Source of the DNA: Vulcanisaeta sp. JCM 14467
Lineage (GTDB): Archaea > Thermoproteota > Thermoprotei > Thermoproteales > Thermocladiaceae
Length of the DNA stretch: 64,000 bases
Direction of reading: 5' to 3'
NCBI RefSeq assembly: GCF_001316245.1
Contig: NZ_BBDM01000009.1
Coordinates: 46,311 to 110,310, forward strand
The notes under the pieces were generated by a model. It saw only the letters and a list, made by a program, of their open reading frames with translations, was not told where the DNA came from and searched no databases. The position numbers were made by a program, and so were the translations under genes. The stretch's first letter is position 1. Each line of letters starts with the position of its first letter. Positions 38,344 through 48,432 of the stretch are shown here, one piece after another.

Positions 38344-38373
38344 GGTAGACTCTCACGCATGCTCTTTTAAAAT

Positions 38374-38446
38374 ACATACTCTCTTACTCTCTGAATGTTC
38401 ATATTTGTGGGTTTTAGTTATGGCATTTCCTATAAAGAGAGTATGT
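38374..38446. promoter_or_regulatory. divergent promoter pair with matching 11-base repeats
   Basis: ACATACTCTCT (38374-38384) and AGAGAGTATGT (38436-38446) are exact inverted copies. Read toward each gene, both give AGAGAGTATGT directly before a TATA box: TTTTAAAA for the ABC ATPase and TTTTATAAA for the exoprotein. The same orientation and distance at both promoters indicate a shared activator site or an extended BRE, so the ATPase and its partner genes are probably co-regulated. Confidence 0.6.
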
Positions 38447-38476
38447 TTTATAAAGGTGCCCGTGACTTCAAGCTCG

Positions 38477-40114
38477 ATGTCGAAAATGATAACTAATAAA
38501 TATGCATTAATTACAACAAGTGCACTACTCATACTACTAATATTGATGCCTATTGCACATGCGCAACAGTACTCAAACACAGCACCACCATTCTCAATAG
38601 TCAGCATTTCATCAACACCCTCACCAACAATTACCGGAGTTTCTAAGGTATCAATAACCTTAATATATACGGGAGGGAATTACCTATACAACACCCAATT
38701 CTCCCTGACATCCTGCAGCGGCACTGTCGTCTCGCAGAACCCAGTCTTCATAGGCTGGTTAAACCCTGGGCAGGAGGTCACGGTAACTTACTTAATAAAC
38801 GCCACACTGCCCATCAATTGCCAATCCACACTAACAATAAGTTGGGGCGCCCAGTATGAGCGATCACCAACAGCCCAGATTACCACGTACATACAAGTCG
38901 CCGGGTCAGGCTCAATGAACATAAACTTCCCACTGGTCATCTACGGCTCACCAATAATAACAGCAAGCACTAGTAACCAATACCTCGTTAGCAACCTGGT
39001 CAACCCGGTTAGGCTTGTGATCAGCAATGATGGTAGTGGACCGATTTACGACTTACAGGCCAACATAGGCATCACGAGTGCGACACTGGCTGCAGGCTCA
39101 AGCACATTAATCATTGGGACACTGAGTCCAGGCAGTAATTACACAACCACACTATACATACTACCAACAGGTAGCAGTCCCGTATCAATAACCATAACAT
39201 ACACGGGCATCGACCAGGGCGGTAACACCGTAAGCAGTAACATACCGATAAGCCTGGGCGTGGTCACAGTATCATCGAGCCAAGTCATTGTGTACCCAGT
39301 AAATTCCTCACTGGGTATTGGTCCCGGTGCGTTGGTCATCGGTATTAGGAATGTTAACCCAGTGCCCATCTACAACGTGACCCTGGTCATAACGTCAACC
39401 AATGGATTAAGCCTAACAAGCAATACAACCTACGACATTACGGAGGTGTCGCCGGGATCCACGTACTACGTCTACATACCAATTGCGGTGCCCATAACCT
39501 CATCCACGGCATCACTAACCTACTCACTGACCTATCAATATGCCGGGGGTTATCCAGGGGGTGTCCAGGGTACGATGACACTATCCGTGCTTAACGAACC
39601 ATCAATATTAGTCACTGGTTATCAAGTCGCACCGACACCGCTAATGATTGATGAGACTGGCTCCGTGTCCCTGAACTTCGTTAATACGGGGCCCGTACCT
39701 GCCTATAATCTGAACATAACTGCAATACCGGGTCCAGGTATTACGATGGTCAGCCAATCAAGCACCTACATGGGCACGATAAACTCCCAGCAATTAAGCG
39801 CCGTGGCCTTCAGCTTCACTGTTACGAGGACCATGAATACCACGATAACCTTCCAAATACAATACACGGACCAATTTGGGCAGCAGCACGTGCAGTACTA
39901 CACTGTACCAATAACCGTGGTCAGGAATGCCACGTTGTTCATTCAGTCGGGGTCTCAGTACGGTCAACAGGGAATTAATTATGGGTATTACTACTATGGT
40001 TATCACAGATTCGGTTACTTCACGTATGTGATAGTGGCATTGGCGGTTGTAGCCGTAGTCATAATAATAGTTGTGGTGCTACTCCTACGTAGGAGGCACG
40101 GTGGCGCATCATGA
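38477..40114 (+). CDS. exported S-layer-domain-like protein of the ABC system
   Basis: About 545 residues. The signal peptide (residues 1-29, ALITTSALLILLILMPIAHA) is followed by three to four immunoglobulin-like repeats rich in Ser, Thr and Asn (for example LVNPVRLVISNDGSGPIYDL and SVSLNFVNTGPVPAYNLNIT), as in COG1361 or CARDB/NEW3 proteins. A C-terminal membrane helix (YVIVALAVVAVVIIIVVVLL) and RRR motif anchor it. ATG 38477 is preferred because it places the signal peptide at the start and fits the TATA box upstream. It overlaps the permease start (ATGA). In archaea such proteins commonly accompany MacB-type ABC genes and may act as the external adaptor. Confidence 0.82.
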   Translation: MSKMITNKYALITTSALLILLILMPIAHAQQYSNTAPPFSIVSISSTPSPTITGVSKVSITLIYTGGNYLYNTQFSLTSCSGTVVSQNPVFIGWLNPGQEVTVTYLINATLPINCQSTLTISWGAQYERSPTAQITTYIQVAGSGSMNINFPLVIYGSPIITASTSNQYLVSNLVNPVRLVISNDGSGPIYDLQANIGITSATLAAGSSTLIIGTLSPGSNYTTTLYILPTGSSPVSITITYTGIDQGGNTVSSNIPISLGVVTVSSSQVIVYPVNSSLGIGPGALVIGIRNVNPVPIYNVTLVITSTNGLSLTSNTTYDITEVSPGSTYYVYIPIAVPITSSTASLTYSLTYQYAGGYPGGVQGTMTLSVLNEPSILVTGYQVAPTPLMIDETGSVSLNFVNTGPVPAYNLNITAIPGPGITMVSQSSTYMGTINSQQLSAVAFSFTVTRTMNTTITFQIQYTDQFGQQHVQYYTVPITVVRNATLFIQSGSQYGQQGINYGYYYYGYHRFGYFTYVIVALAVVAVVIIIVVVLLLRRRHGGAS

Positions 40115-41348
40115 GGGTCACTGACTATTTCAAACTTGCATGGAGTGCAGCTTGGGAACGTAGGGGTAGGACTATAGGTGCCATTGTTGGTATAGTAATA
40201 GCCATAGTGGCCCTCGGCCTTGCCATAGGCCTTGGTCAGGGCTATAAAATGTTAACAACAAGCTTCTTCGAGAGGGTTTTCGGGACAAATACTGTGTTCC
40301 TATTCCCAGGGCAGAACTCCCAGTTGACGATTACCGATGTTTACGAGGTCATGAACATACCCCACGTGGTCAACGCAATACCCATACTATCCACGGTAGC
40401 CAGGGTGAACATTAATGGGCATGAGGTCACAGCCACTATAATAGGGGCTACGGAGCAGGAAATAATGCAGCTCTATGGAGTTACCTCACTGAGTAACGCC
40501 ATACTGGCTGGCGCACCCGTACTCACGCCGGGTCTGGCCCTGGTTGGTTATGACGTGGCCTTCACAAACACTGGGCAGCAGATTGCCTACCCTGGCAGGT
40601 AATGGTGATAACCACGCCAGGCGGTTCAGAGCTCACGTACACCATAGGCGCCATAATGCAACAAAGTGGTATTGGTGTCATTGGTTTAAATCCAAATAAT
40701 GCCATATTCATTGATGAGAACACATTCCTCTCACAATTCGACCCGTCGGGCACCGTCAACGGTATAATAGTCTATGTGGATTCACCAAACAATATTAATT
40801 ATGTTACCAATGAGTTGAAGGCTTTGTTCCCAATGGACCAGGTATTAAACCTGTCAACACTACTCTCAAGCATTAATCAATTCTTCACAGTGCTTGAGCT
40901 CTTCCTAGCCTTCATAGCCGGTATAAGCTTTGTAATAATTGGTATTTGGATGTTTGACACAATGATGATAAACGTACTGCAGAGGACTAGGGAGTTCGGA
41001 ATAATGAGGGCTGTGGGCTTCAGCGGCAGGTCAATACCACTACTCCTCATTATTGAGGCGGCAATAATAGCGATTATAGGCTCCGTAATTGGTACAGCAC
41101 TACTAATGGCAATCACCAGCATCTTCCCAAGCCCATCCTCCTTCATGGGCACGGCATCCAGAGGACCTGGTGCGGCGGCTAGGGCTGCCGCTGCCTCATC
41201 TCCCTCAATCATGCTACCCATAGCCCTCACACCCCTTGACATTGCCGCAATATTCATACTGCCCATAGCCATAAACATAATTGCGGCGTTAGTACCCGCG
41301 ATCAGGGCCATGAGAATACCACCAGCACAAACACTGCGTTACGAGTAA
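40111..41348 (+). CDS. MacB/FtsX-like ABC permease, frameshifted
   Basis: About 412 residues after repair. N-terminal helix with AWERRGRTIGAIVGIVIAIV, a periplasm-like MacB domain in the middle (VFLFPGQNSQLTITDVYEVM, then VVNAIPILSTVARVNI), and three C-terminal helices with TREFGIMRAVGFSGRSI, the FtsX-family cytoplasmic loop. The frame breaks near 40600 (one missing base). A Gly/Ala/Ser-rich insertion (near GTASRGPGAAARAAAASS) interrupts the last helical part. The start overlaps the exoprotein stop, so both are made together, with the divergent ATPase completing the transporter. The substrate is unknown. Confidence 0.85.
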
Positions 41349-41383
41349 GCGTGGCGATCATAGGCATTGCCTTTGTTTAAAAT

Positions 41384-42475
41384 TCATAGTTTAAGAACAG
41401 CCCTCCTAAGTATTGGGTCAGCAATTACATACTCATCATTAACCATCTCCACAATTCCATGGTCAATCAACTCCCTAAGCAATACATAGAGCGCCTTATC
41501 ATTAATGACCCTCCCCTCGGCAACCTCGAGCGCGGCTTTAAGCTCTCTCCAACCCCTCCTAACGAATAATTCCCTAAGCAGGACCTTATACCTAGGACTC
41601 CTATTCATTAGGAAGTTCCTAAGCTCACTGAGCGCCAATGCGGTTGCAGACTCGAGAACCTCATCGAGTGAGTGCTTACCCTCAACCACGTACTGGTGAC
41701 CGACATAGGTCAACCAACCAATGATACCGTCAAGCTCATTCACAACCCTAATCAGGAAGTCATCACTGGGCTTAACTCCATACTGCTCAAAGCCCCTCCT
41801 GAGGAAGTCCAGGGACTCATCAGGGCTGAGCCTCCTGGTATTCATGAAGTAAATATACCTACCAAACAATGGAGCCTCGGGATCCTTAACACGGAGAAAC
41901 CTATCCAACAAACCAATCTCAGAACCCGACAGAAGGAACTTTACGTACCTCAGGTTATCATAGGCATACGCAAGGAGCATGTTGAAGTTAATCCAGGTGA
42001 TTTTGCTCAACTCCTGGGCCTCATCAATCGCGATGACCACGGCCTTCCCCAACTCGGCGCCAAGGTCATTAATCGCATCAAGCAGCTCACCAATGCTTAA
42101 CCTGCGGGACTCATTGAGCCTAATCTCCACGTGTATTGGTGATACTCCAATCCTAACCCACTTGATCCTAGATAGGGCTTCCCTAACTCTATCAATGATG
42201 GGCCTATTCCTGCCGAGGAAATCCTCAAGCCCACGCCTAATTAATTCAACAACGTCGGACCGCCTAGGCCTACCGCTGAACCTTGGGTCCAGGTAAATGA
42301 ATGGGTAGCCAGCCTCATTAAGTGCGACCCTCATAAGTGAAGTCTTACCAGTCCTCCTGAGACCTCTAATAGCAATTATTTTCTCGTTAGTAATACCATT
42401 AATTAGGCTTCTCAACTCAGTCTCGAAGTTGTAAAGATCCTCTCTTCTGCTCTTGGGTTCAAGATCGAAGAGCAT
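41384..42475 (-). CDS. archaeal AAA ATPase (ATPase_2 / COG1672 family)
   Basis: About 363 residues. P-loop RGLRRTGKTSLMRVALNEA near residue 40, followed by FIYLDPRFSGRP, Walker B VVIAIDEAQEL and sensor LLSGSEIGLLDRF. The C-terminal 100 residues form a winged helix (WRELKAALEVAEGRVIND), typical of this STAND-like group. These ATPases are expanded in thermophilic archaea and often accompany mobile or toxin genes; their function is not established. It is convergent with the permease gene. Confidence 0.88.
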   Translation of the reverse strand: MLFDLEPKSRREDLYNFETELRSLINGITNEKIIAIRGLRRTGKTSLMRVALNEAGYPFIYLDPRFSGRPRRSDVVELIRRGLEDFLGRNRPIIDRVREALSRIKWVRIGVSPIHVEIRLNESRRLSIGELLDAINDLGAELGKAVVIAIDEAQELSKITWINFNMLLAYAYDNLRYVKFLLSGSEIGLLDRFLRVKDPEAPLFGRYIYFMNTRRLSPDESLDFLRRGFEQYGVKPSDDFLIRVVNELDGIIGWLTYVGHQYVVEGKHSLDEVLESATALALSELRNFLMNRSPRYKVLLRELFVRRGWRELKAALEVAEGRVINDKALYVLLRELIDHGIVEMVNDEYVIADPILRRAVLKL

Positions 42476-42587
42476 GTACCAGTTACTTACCCTATGGGCA
42501 AGTTATTAATCTAATGGGAATTAAGTGATAAATTAATAAAGGAGGGGAAGTTAATGACTTTGTCTTTAATTTTTCGAGGTCATATGC

Positions 42588-42926
42588 TTAATTTTTTGTT
42601 GATGATATCTGTCTCGGCGTTATCATGAGTATTATCACTTCATCAAGCGGCTTAATGCCGAATTTCTCCCTGACCTCCTTCGGTATTGTGAACTGCCTAC
42701 TAGCCGTATGCTTGGTCTTTAGGAGCTTAACATTGTTGATCTGGATTTTATACCCATTATATTCAATGATTACATCCACGTATTTAACCTTATCAAGTCC
42801 TAACGATCTAACGAGATTTGCCGGCACCAATACCTGGTTATTTATATACACCTTTATCGTATACGGCAATTCACCTATCGGCAAACCTTTCCTACCAACC
42901 TTAATCTCCTCTGTGAACGTCATCAC
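42588..42926 (-). CDS. AbrB/SpoVT-type DNA-binding protein
   Basis: About 112 residues. The C-terminal part has the swapped-hairpin motif SRQFTIPKEVREKFGIKPLD followed by EVIILM, typical of AbrB/MazE domains. The N-terminal half (LVPANLVRSLGLDKVKYVDV) reads as a second, weaker copy, so one chain may carry two swapped-hairpin halves. The protein is probably a transcription factor or antitoxin. No toxin-like gene lies beside it. A tandem 11-base repeat lies upstream of its start at 42975-42996. Confidence 0.8.
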   Translation of the reverse strand: MMTFTEEIKVGRKGLPIGELPYTIKVYINNQVLVPANLVRSLGLDKVKYVDVIIEYNGYKIQINNVKLLKTKHTASRQFTIPKEVREKFGIKPLDEVIILMITPRQISSTKN

Positions 42927-42974
42927 GTGTTACGACTCAATGATCTTTTAAAGGTTTTTTTGTAAAACTGAATT

Positions 42975-42996
42975 GTGAAACCCACGTGAAACTCAC
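42975..42996. repeat. tandem 11-base repeat upstream of the AbrB gene
   Basis: GTGAAACCCAC and GTGAAACTCAC follow each other directly, differing in one base. They lie about 50 bases upstream of the AbrB-type gene. Tandem half-sites fit a dimeric regulator, possibly autoregulation. Two copies only. Confidence 0.35.
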
Positions 42997-43175
42997 GCAG
43001 GGGTACCTAGCCGTATCCTGATTTATTATTGAAACTTAATTAGTGATTGAAAATAGATCAAAGGACATCACATCATGATAAGGTCCCCTTACATGTTCAT
43101 TATATGCCATAGACTTAAAAATCGGTTTGTTAGTTACATAATTGATGATGAGGCGGTTGGGTCATGAGTAAATGA

Positions 43176-44468
43176 TTGAAATCGCATGGCCTGAACAACT
43201 TAATAACCCGTGATACCTCAGTAATTGTGCCCTTTAGGGAGGATATCGAATTAATCAGGGGCTCGAGGAGCAATCTATTGCGTGGCAAGAGGATTGTGCT
43301 CGCCCTAACGGGTGGCATCTCAATCTATAGGGTTCCAGACATCGCCAGGGAGTTGATTAGGCATGGGGCTGACATAATCACGTTCATGAGCAAGGAGGCA
43401 AGCAAATTGCTTGGCCCAAGGATTATGGAGTGGGCCACGGGTAATCCCGTCTACGTGGAGTTGAGTGGTTATGCCGAGCACGTCAATATCTGCACCACGG
43501 CTAATGCCGTAGTTGTAATACCGGCCACAGCAAACACGATCAGTAAGGTGGCTAATGGCATTGGTGATACATCCGTGACCCTATGCGCAATGACGACGTT
43601 GGGTGCAGGGGTGCCATTACTATTCGTACCAGCAATGAATGAGTCTATGTGGAGGAACCCAATCATTAAGTCCAACATTGATAAACTACGTGGTCTGGGG
43701 GTCCGCTTTGTGGAGCCCGTGATTGAGGAGGGTAAGGCGAAGTTAGCGCCTAATCAGGAGGTTGTTGACTCGGTAATTGACCTACTATCACCTAGGGACA
43801 TGGGTGGCTTATCCGTACTCATAACCTCGGGCCCAACTCACGAGTACATTGACGCCACCAAGTACATAACAACACCAAGCAGTGGATTAACGGGCTACTA
43901 CTTCGCCAGGGAGGCCATGGCGAGGGGCGCCAGGGTGACGCTCATTGAAGGACCAGTGAGCATTAGCGACCCACCCGGTGTCGAGGTTTACAAGGTCAAG
44001 AGTGTCCTTGAGATGTACGAAATAGCCATTAAGCTTGTTAGTAAGCGTCACTACGACTTGGCGGTGCTCACGGCGGCACCGCTTGATTTCTACGTTAAGG
44101 ATAGGGTAAGCGGCAAATTAAGTAGTGACTTGGACAAGGTGGTTGTTGAGTTACTGCAGGCGCCGAAAATAGCCAGGGACTTAAAGAAGTTCTCGCCAGG
44201 CACATTCCTAATAGCCTACAAGGCAGAGGTTGGGATTACCGAGGAGGAGTTGATTGCCAAGACACTGAAGAGGGCTTCTGAAGGTGACTGGGACCTGGCC
44301 CTGGCACACCTGGTTGGTGAGGGTAAGGGATTTGGCACCGAGAAGGATGAGGTTATTATTTTGGGTAAGGGTGGGGTCATTAAGAGGGTAGGCCCGTTAC
44401 ATAAACGTGAGTTAGCAAGGGAAGTTCTTAGCCTGTACTTATCCATGGCAGGACATGTTAAGGGTTGA
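43176..44468 (+). CDS. coaBC: CoaBC: phosphopantothenoylcysteine decarboxylase / phosphopantothenate-cysteine ligase
   Basis: Bifunctional coenzyme A biosynthesis enzyme of about 430 residues. The N-terminal flavodoxin-like half has LALTGGISIYRVPDIARELI and VVIPATANTISKVANGIGDT, and the catalytic loop PAMNESMWRNPIIKSNIDKL. The C-terminal ligase half contains LITSGPTHEYIDATKYITTP and the AAPLDFYVKD motif. The TTG start at 43176 is weak, and the first 30 residues may be altered by an indel. An overlapping ATG at 43172 in another frame (MIEIAWPEQ) may be the true beginning. Stands alone on its strand. Confidence 0.9.
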   Translation: MKSHGLNNLITRDTSVIVPFREDIELIRGSRSNLLRGKRIVLALTGGISIYRVPDIARELIRHGADIITFMSKEASKLLGPRIMEWATGNPVYVELSGYAEHVNICTTANAVVVIPATANTISKVANGIGDTSVTLCAMTTLGAGVPLLFVPAMNESMWRNPIIKSNIDKLRGLGVRFVEPVIEEGKAKLAPNQEVVDSVIDLLSPRDMGGLSVLITSGPTHEYIDATKYITTPSSGLTGYYFAREAMARGARVTLIEGPVSISDPPGVEVYKVKSVLEMYEIAIKLVSKRHYDLAVLTAAPLDFYVKDRVSGKLSSDLDKVVVELLQAPKIARDLKKFSPGTFLIAYKAEVGITEEELIAKTLKRASEGDWDLALAHLVGEGKGFGTEKDEVIILGKGGVIKRVGPLHKRELAREVLSLYLSMAGHVKG

Positions 44469-44553
44469 GATACTAAATAGCCATATATACTATTAAGTAA
44501 TATAAGTAATATTAGGTAATACTTTAAATAATTCCCTAACGTAATAAATCGCC

Positions 44554-45881
44554 ATGAGTAACCCAACAGTTCCTGAACACGTTAGAAGGAGGGGCTTAAT
44601 GCTCGCGTCAATATCAACCTTCCTAGCATGGGCACTTGAGTATTACGACTTCCTAATCTACTTCTCACTAATACCATACATAAGTGAGTTGTTCTTCCCA
44701 AAGTCAAACCCATTGGCAGCACTACTATACACGCTGTTGGTCTTCGCTGTTGGCTACTTCGCAAGGCCTCTCGGCGCAATATTCTTCGGGCACCTTGGGG
44801 ATAAGTATGGTAGGAGGAATGCCCTGCTCGGTGATGCAATCACGATGGCGGTGGCGACCATAGCCATTGCGCTACTACCGACATACTCACAAATAGGTAT
44901 TTGGGCACCAACCCTACTCACCATATTCAGATTCATCCAGGGATTTGGCTATGGCGGGGAGGCTGGCGGCGGTGTTGTGTGGGCCCTTGAGTTTGCCTCG
45001 CCGAGGTGGCGCGGCCTTGTTAATGGCGTGCTTAATTCAAGCATGTTAGTCGCAACCCTACTCGCAACTGGCCTACTACTCCTCGTCCGCGCTTACTACC
45101 CAATAGACACGGTTGGCTGGAGAATACTATTCCTGAGTGGCGCCGTCGTTGTCATTATCGGCTTAATTATAAGGTTCGCAGCCCCCGAATCAATACTATG
45201 GGAGAGGAAGAAGGAGGAGGGCAGGATAGTTAAGGTGCCACTGGCAACAGCCATCAGGAGGTACTGGTTCAGCCTCATACTAGTCATCCTGATAAACCCT
45301 GGGCCTAACCTTCGTGTTCTACGCAGGTTACGGCTTCGTAACAACATTCACAAAATTACTATCAAGTTACATGCCAGAGCTCCAGAAGGCATTCGTTAAG
45401 CTAACATACCTACCACTCATGCTCGGTAGCATTGGCGGCATAATAGGCAATACGTTTGGAGGTTACCTAACCGACCTCTTCGGTAGGAGGAGGATGCTAA
45501 TCATCCCAACGGCAATACTCCTAATCACCATATACCACTCTACCTAGCCCTAACAGCACTCTCAATACCAATAATGGCCCTGTCACTAGCCTCATGTACT
45601 TCATATTCACCCTAAGCGCCACAGTACAAACCGCATACTTCTCGGAAATATTCCCAACGGAGGTCAGGTGGAGTGGCATTGGCTTCGGCTGGAACCTAAA
45701 CGCAGCCATAGGATCGCTAGCCCCAACCTTTGCATTACTGCTATACACCAACCTAAAGAGCGCCATGAACCCGATAAGTGCCGCCGCCCTGGCACCATCC
45801 ATCGTTGTCATGATAGGTGCAGCAATGACAATAATAGGCGCCTCAATAGGCCCCGAAACAGTTAGGAAGCAGCTTGAGTAA
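44554..45881 (+). CDS. MFS transporter of the metabolite:H+ symporter type, two frameshifts
   Basis: About 442 residues, twelve helices after repair. It has the family loop GHLGDKYGRRNALLGDAIT between helices 2 and 3, FRFIQGFGYGGEAGGGVVWA in helix 4, and the repeat GGYLTDLFGRRRMLIIPTAI in the second half, then YFSEIFPTEVRWSGIGFGWN. This pattern is that of the ShiA/ProP-like group, which imports dicarboxylates, osmolytes or similar small metabolites with protons. Breaks lie near 45300 and 45540. The substrate cannot be inferred. A promoter region with AT-rich sequence precedes ATG 44554. Confidence 0.87.
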
Positions 45882-45915
45882 TTAATTTAATTTTTAATTC
45901 AAATTTTTATTTCTT
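45882..45915 (+). terminator. T-rich terminator between convergent genes
   Basis: Oligo-T tracts (TTTTTAATTC and AAATTTTTATTTC) follow the MFS stop codon and precede the convergent etfA stop, as expected for archaeal T-rich termination signals. Confidence 0.4.
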
Positions 45916-46965
45916 ATAATTCCTTAGTAATTCTATTAGTTCCTTCACAACATCCCTATAATCGCCAACAATCCCATAATCAGCATACTGGAATATGGGC
46001 GCATTCGGATCACTATTTATCGCCACAATAACTTTAGACTCCTTCATACCAAATACATGCTGTATGGCCCCGCTTACGCCAACGCCTATGTAGAGTGTGG
46101 GTCTTATGGTTTTGCCTGTTTGGCCGACTTGCCTGTCGGCTGGTAGCCAACCTGCGTCTACGACTTTCTTAGTGCCGCCTATTGTACCGCCTAACAATCT
46201 GGCTAATTCGGTAAGTAGTTTAACACCGTCCGCGCTACCGACGCCGCGCCCAGCCACGACAACTATGTCCGCCTTCTCAACTGGTGGTAATTCCTCGCCC
46301 TTAACCACGGGCCTAACCTCGATGAGTCCTTGTCCATTTATGTTGGGTATTGAGTCTATGGTTTCGGCGATGATCTCACCCTTCCTGCTGGTGTCCCTGG
46401 GTGGTGTTGGGAATACATTAGGCCTAACGCTGGCTAATTGCGGTCTCCTGGTTGGTGTCCTTATGTGGGCAAGTATGTTACCACCATACGTGGGTCTCAC
46501 CTGATCTAGGTCCCTGGTCTTCGGATCCACGTCCAGCTCCGTGCAGTCAGCCGTGATTCCAGTCCTCAATGAGTTGGCTACGTACGGCGCCAATTCCCTA
46601 CCCCTCTTGGTTGCTGCGAAGAGTATTATCTCGGGCTTGTACTTATTGGCTAATTGAACAATGACGTTAGCGTATATGTGCGGCACGTACTTGGCCAGGG
46701 CTGGGTGGTCAACATATATGACCCTGTCAGCGCCATAGTAGATGGGCTCCTTAACGACATCGCCGAGGTTGCTGCCGAGCATTATTGCCGTCACGTCAGT
46801 GTTTATCTTACTTGCCAACTCCCTGGCCTTACCAATGAGTTGTAGGCTACCGTCCTTAATAACACCATTCACATACTCAACATACACCCAAATACCCTTA
46901 TGCTCATTCTTATTCACTGGATTCCACTCACTACAGATCTTTTGCTGGGCCTGAGCCGCACTCAT
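45907..46965 (-). CDS. fixB: electron transfer flavoprotein alpha subunit (FixB/EtfA)
   Basis: About 352 residues. The C-terminal FAD domain is clear: AGRGVGSADGVKLLTELARL, then the binding loop QVGQTGKTIRPTLYIGVGVS and the end VAINSDPNAPIFQYADYGIV. The N-terminal half is the usual ETF fold. It starts inside the stop of the beta subunit (ATGA), so both are translated together. With fixC and fixX it forms an EtfABCX-type complex that can bifurcate electrons between quinone and ferredoxin or supply quinol. No TIGR-type regulator is seen next to it. Confidence 0.92.
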   Translation of the reverse strand: MSAAQAQQKICSEWNPVNKNEHKGIWVYVEYVNGVIKDGSLQLIGKARELASKINTDVTAIMLGSNLGDVVKEPIYYGADRVIYVDHPALAKYVPHIYANVIVQLANKYKPEIILFAATKRGRELAPYVANSLRTGITADCTELDVDPKTRDLDQVRPTYGGNILAHIRTPTRRPQLASVRPNVFPTPPRDTSRKGEIIAETIDSIPNINGQGLIEVRPVVKGEELPPVEKADIVVVAGRGVGSADGVKLLTELARLLGGTIGGTKKVVDAGWLPADRQVGQTGKTIRPTLYIGVGVSGAIQHVFGMKESKVIVAINSDPNAPIFQYADYGIVGDYRDVVKELIELLRNYKK

Positions 46966-47783
46966 GGCCTAATCACCCCCTCCTTAGTCAGGTTATCAAG
47001 TAACCATTTTGCTGCCTCCTTTGGATCTCCCTTGAATATTTGCTTCTTCCTCTCTATAGGCTTAGCATCCTCAATCTTAGCAACAATCGTTGGTGAACCC
47101 CTAAGTCCAATGCACTCCCTCTCCAGCTTCAACGTGTTATTATCAACAACCTTCACTAAACCGTTCAATTTAGCCTCAACCTTCCTAACCAGGCTTATAT
47201 CCCTCGGCGGATTACTATTCTTATAAACACTAATGATTATTGGCATCTTGTACTCATACGTTTCATAAACACCCTCATCCTCAAGGTACCTAGTAACCAC
47301 GATGAGCCTATCCTCAAGCTTAACCTCAGCATCAACGGCATAATAGACAAAGGGCAGGCTGAGCCAGGAAGCGACCTGCGCCGGCATGTGGGCCGTGGTC
47401 GAGTCCGTGGTCTCCTCACCAAACACGATCAAGTCGAAGTTAGGGAATAACCTTTGTATGCTCCTGGCCACCGTGTACGAGGTAGCCAGCGTGTCGGCAC
47501 CCGCGAAGGCCCTATCAGTGATTAGGTATGCCTCGTCAGCACCCATACCGATTGTCGACTCGAGGAAGTCCTTACCACTTGGTGGGGCCATGGAGAGGGT
47601 TATCACCTTACCACCATACCTGTCCTTAAGCCTTAGGGCGAATTCGAGGGCGTTTCTATCATATGGGTTAAGCATTAGTGGTACACCCTCGCGAACAAGG
47701 TTGTGGGTCACGGGGTCCAGCCTAACAGCAGTTACGTTAGGCACTGCCGCCTTCACTGGAACGATTATCGTTAATCCACTCAT
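46962..47783 (-). CDS. fixA: electron transfer flavoprotein beta subunit (FixA/EtfB)
   Basis: About 273 residues. The ETF beta signatures are present: VPVKAAVPNVTAVRLDP, LNPYDRNALEFALRLKDRYG and the AMP-binding VFGEETTDSTTAHMPAQVAS, ending in the EVKLEDRLIVVTRYLEDE region. Its stop overlaps the alpha subunit start. ATG 47783 is preferred to the TTG one codon earlier. A TATA-like AAATTTAAGT lies just upstream, so fixAB may have its own promoter, separate from fixCX. Confidence 0.9.
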   Translation of the reverse strand: MSGLTIIVPVKAAVPNVTAVRLDPVTHNLVREGVPLMLNPYDRNALEFALRLKDRYGGKVITLSMAPPSGKDFLESTIGMGADEAYLITDRAFAGADTLATSYTVARSIQRLFPNFDLIVFGEETTDSTTAHMPAQVASWLSLPFVYYAVDAEVKLEDRLIVVTRYLEDEGVYETYEYKMPIIISVYKNSNPPRDISLVRKVEAKLNGLVKVVDNNTLKLERECIGLRGSPTIVAKIEDAKPIERKKQIFKGDPKEAAKWLLDNLTKEGVIRP

Positions 47784-48138
47784 CAACAGGTGGGATATAC
47801 ATTTGACTTAAATTTATTTCTGAACTTTGACATATATAGCATTATATAGCCGATATCGACTCATCAAGCCATACCTCACGTTAATTCCCCTATCCCTAAA
47901 GGAACACATGGAGCAGTTAAATTTAACGGGCTTAACCCTGCTTTAATATTATAATTATGTATGCAAGAATTTCTGAGTTTCCCTGTTAATGCATGATTAT
48001 AATTGATTACAGCCACTTAAGGTTGAGCATTATATTTAAATTGATTAGCTAGGGCGTAAACCCTCCTATTAAAATCATTGTAATTAGTAGAAATTTAAAA
48101 TCATGCGAAGTAGAAAGTCACTTAATGCTCGTGGGCTA
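47784..48138. other. AT-rich intergenic stretch between fixX and fixA
   Basis: About 355 bases with frequent stops in all frames and no RNA-like structure or long repeat. It likely holds the promoter of fixAB near 47800-47830 and the end of the fixCX transcript. Splitting fixCX from fixAB by such a gap is less usual than a compact fixABCX. Confidence 0.5.
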
Positions 48139-48432
48139 TCACCCAAACCTATATTGCACGCCAAACCCACTCTTCGGGTAATTCCACTCAATGTTGTTCT
48201 CAGGGCAGACTGTGCGGCATGTGCCGCACTCTAGGCACCCCTCGTGAGAGAAGAGCACTGTACCGTCGGGGCCCGGCGTGTAGCAGCGGGCTGGGCATAG
48301 GAATAGGCAGGGCTTCTTATCGCACTTCCTGCACTGCTCAGGGTCTATGATCCTGATGTGCGGTCTCTGGTCAACATCCCAGGCATTGCTGTTTAATCTC
48401 TCCTCGATTGGTATCTTCCTGTCCAGGCTCAT
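48139..48432 (-). CDS. fixX: ferredoxin-like protein FixX
   Basis: About 97 residues. Two cysteine groups are visible, KCDKKPCLFLCP and C-x2-CGTC-x3-CP (CLECGTCRTVCPENNIEW), matching FixX, which has one functional 4Fe-4S cluster. It passes electrons between FixC and quinone or ferredoxin in the EtfABCX complex. It overlaps the fixC stop by 4 bases. Confidence 0.92.
   Translation of the reverse strand: MSLDRKIPIEERLNSNAWDVDQRPHIRIIDPEQCRKCDKKPCLFLCPARCYTPGPDGTVLFSHEGCLECGTCRTVCPENNIEWNYPKSGFGVQYRFG

Noticed and set aside
42975..42996. CRISPR repeat
   Set aside because: Only two adjacent 11-base copies without spacers; no CRISPR array or cas gene is visible in the window.
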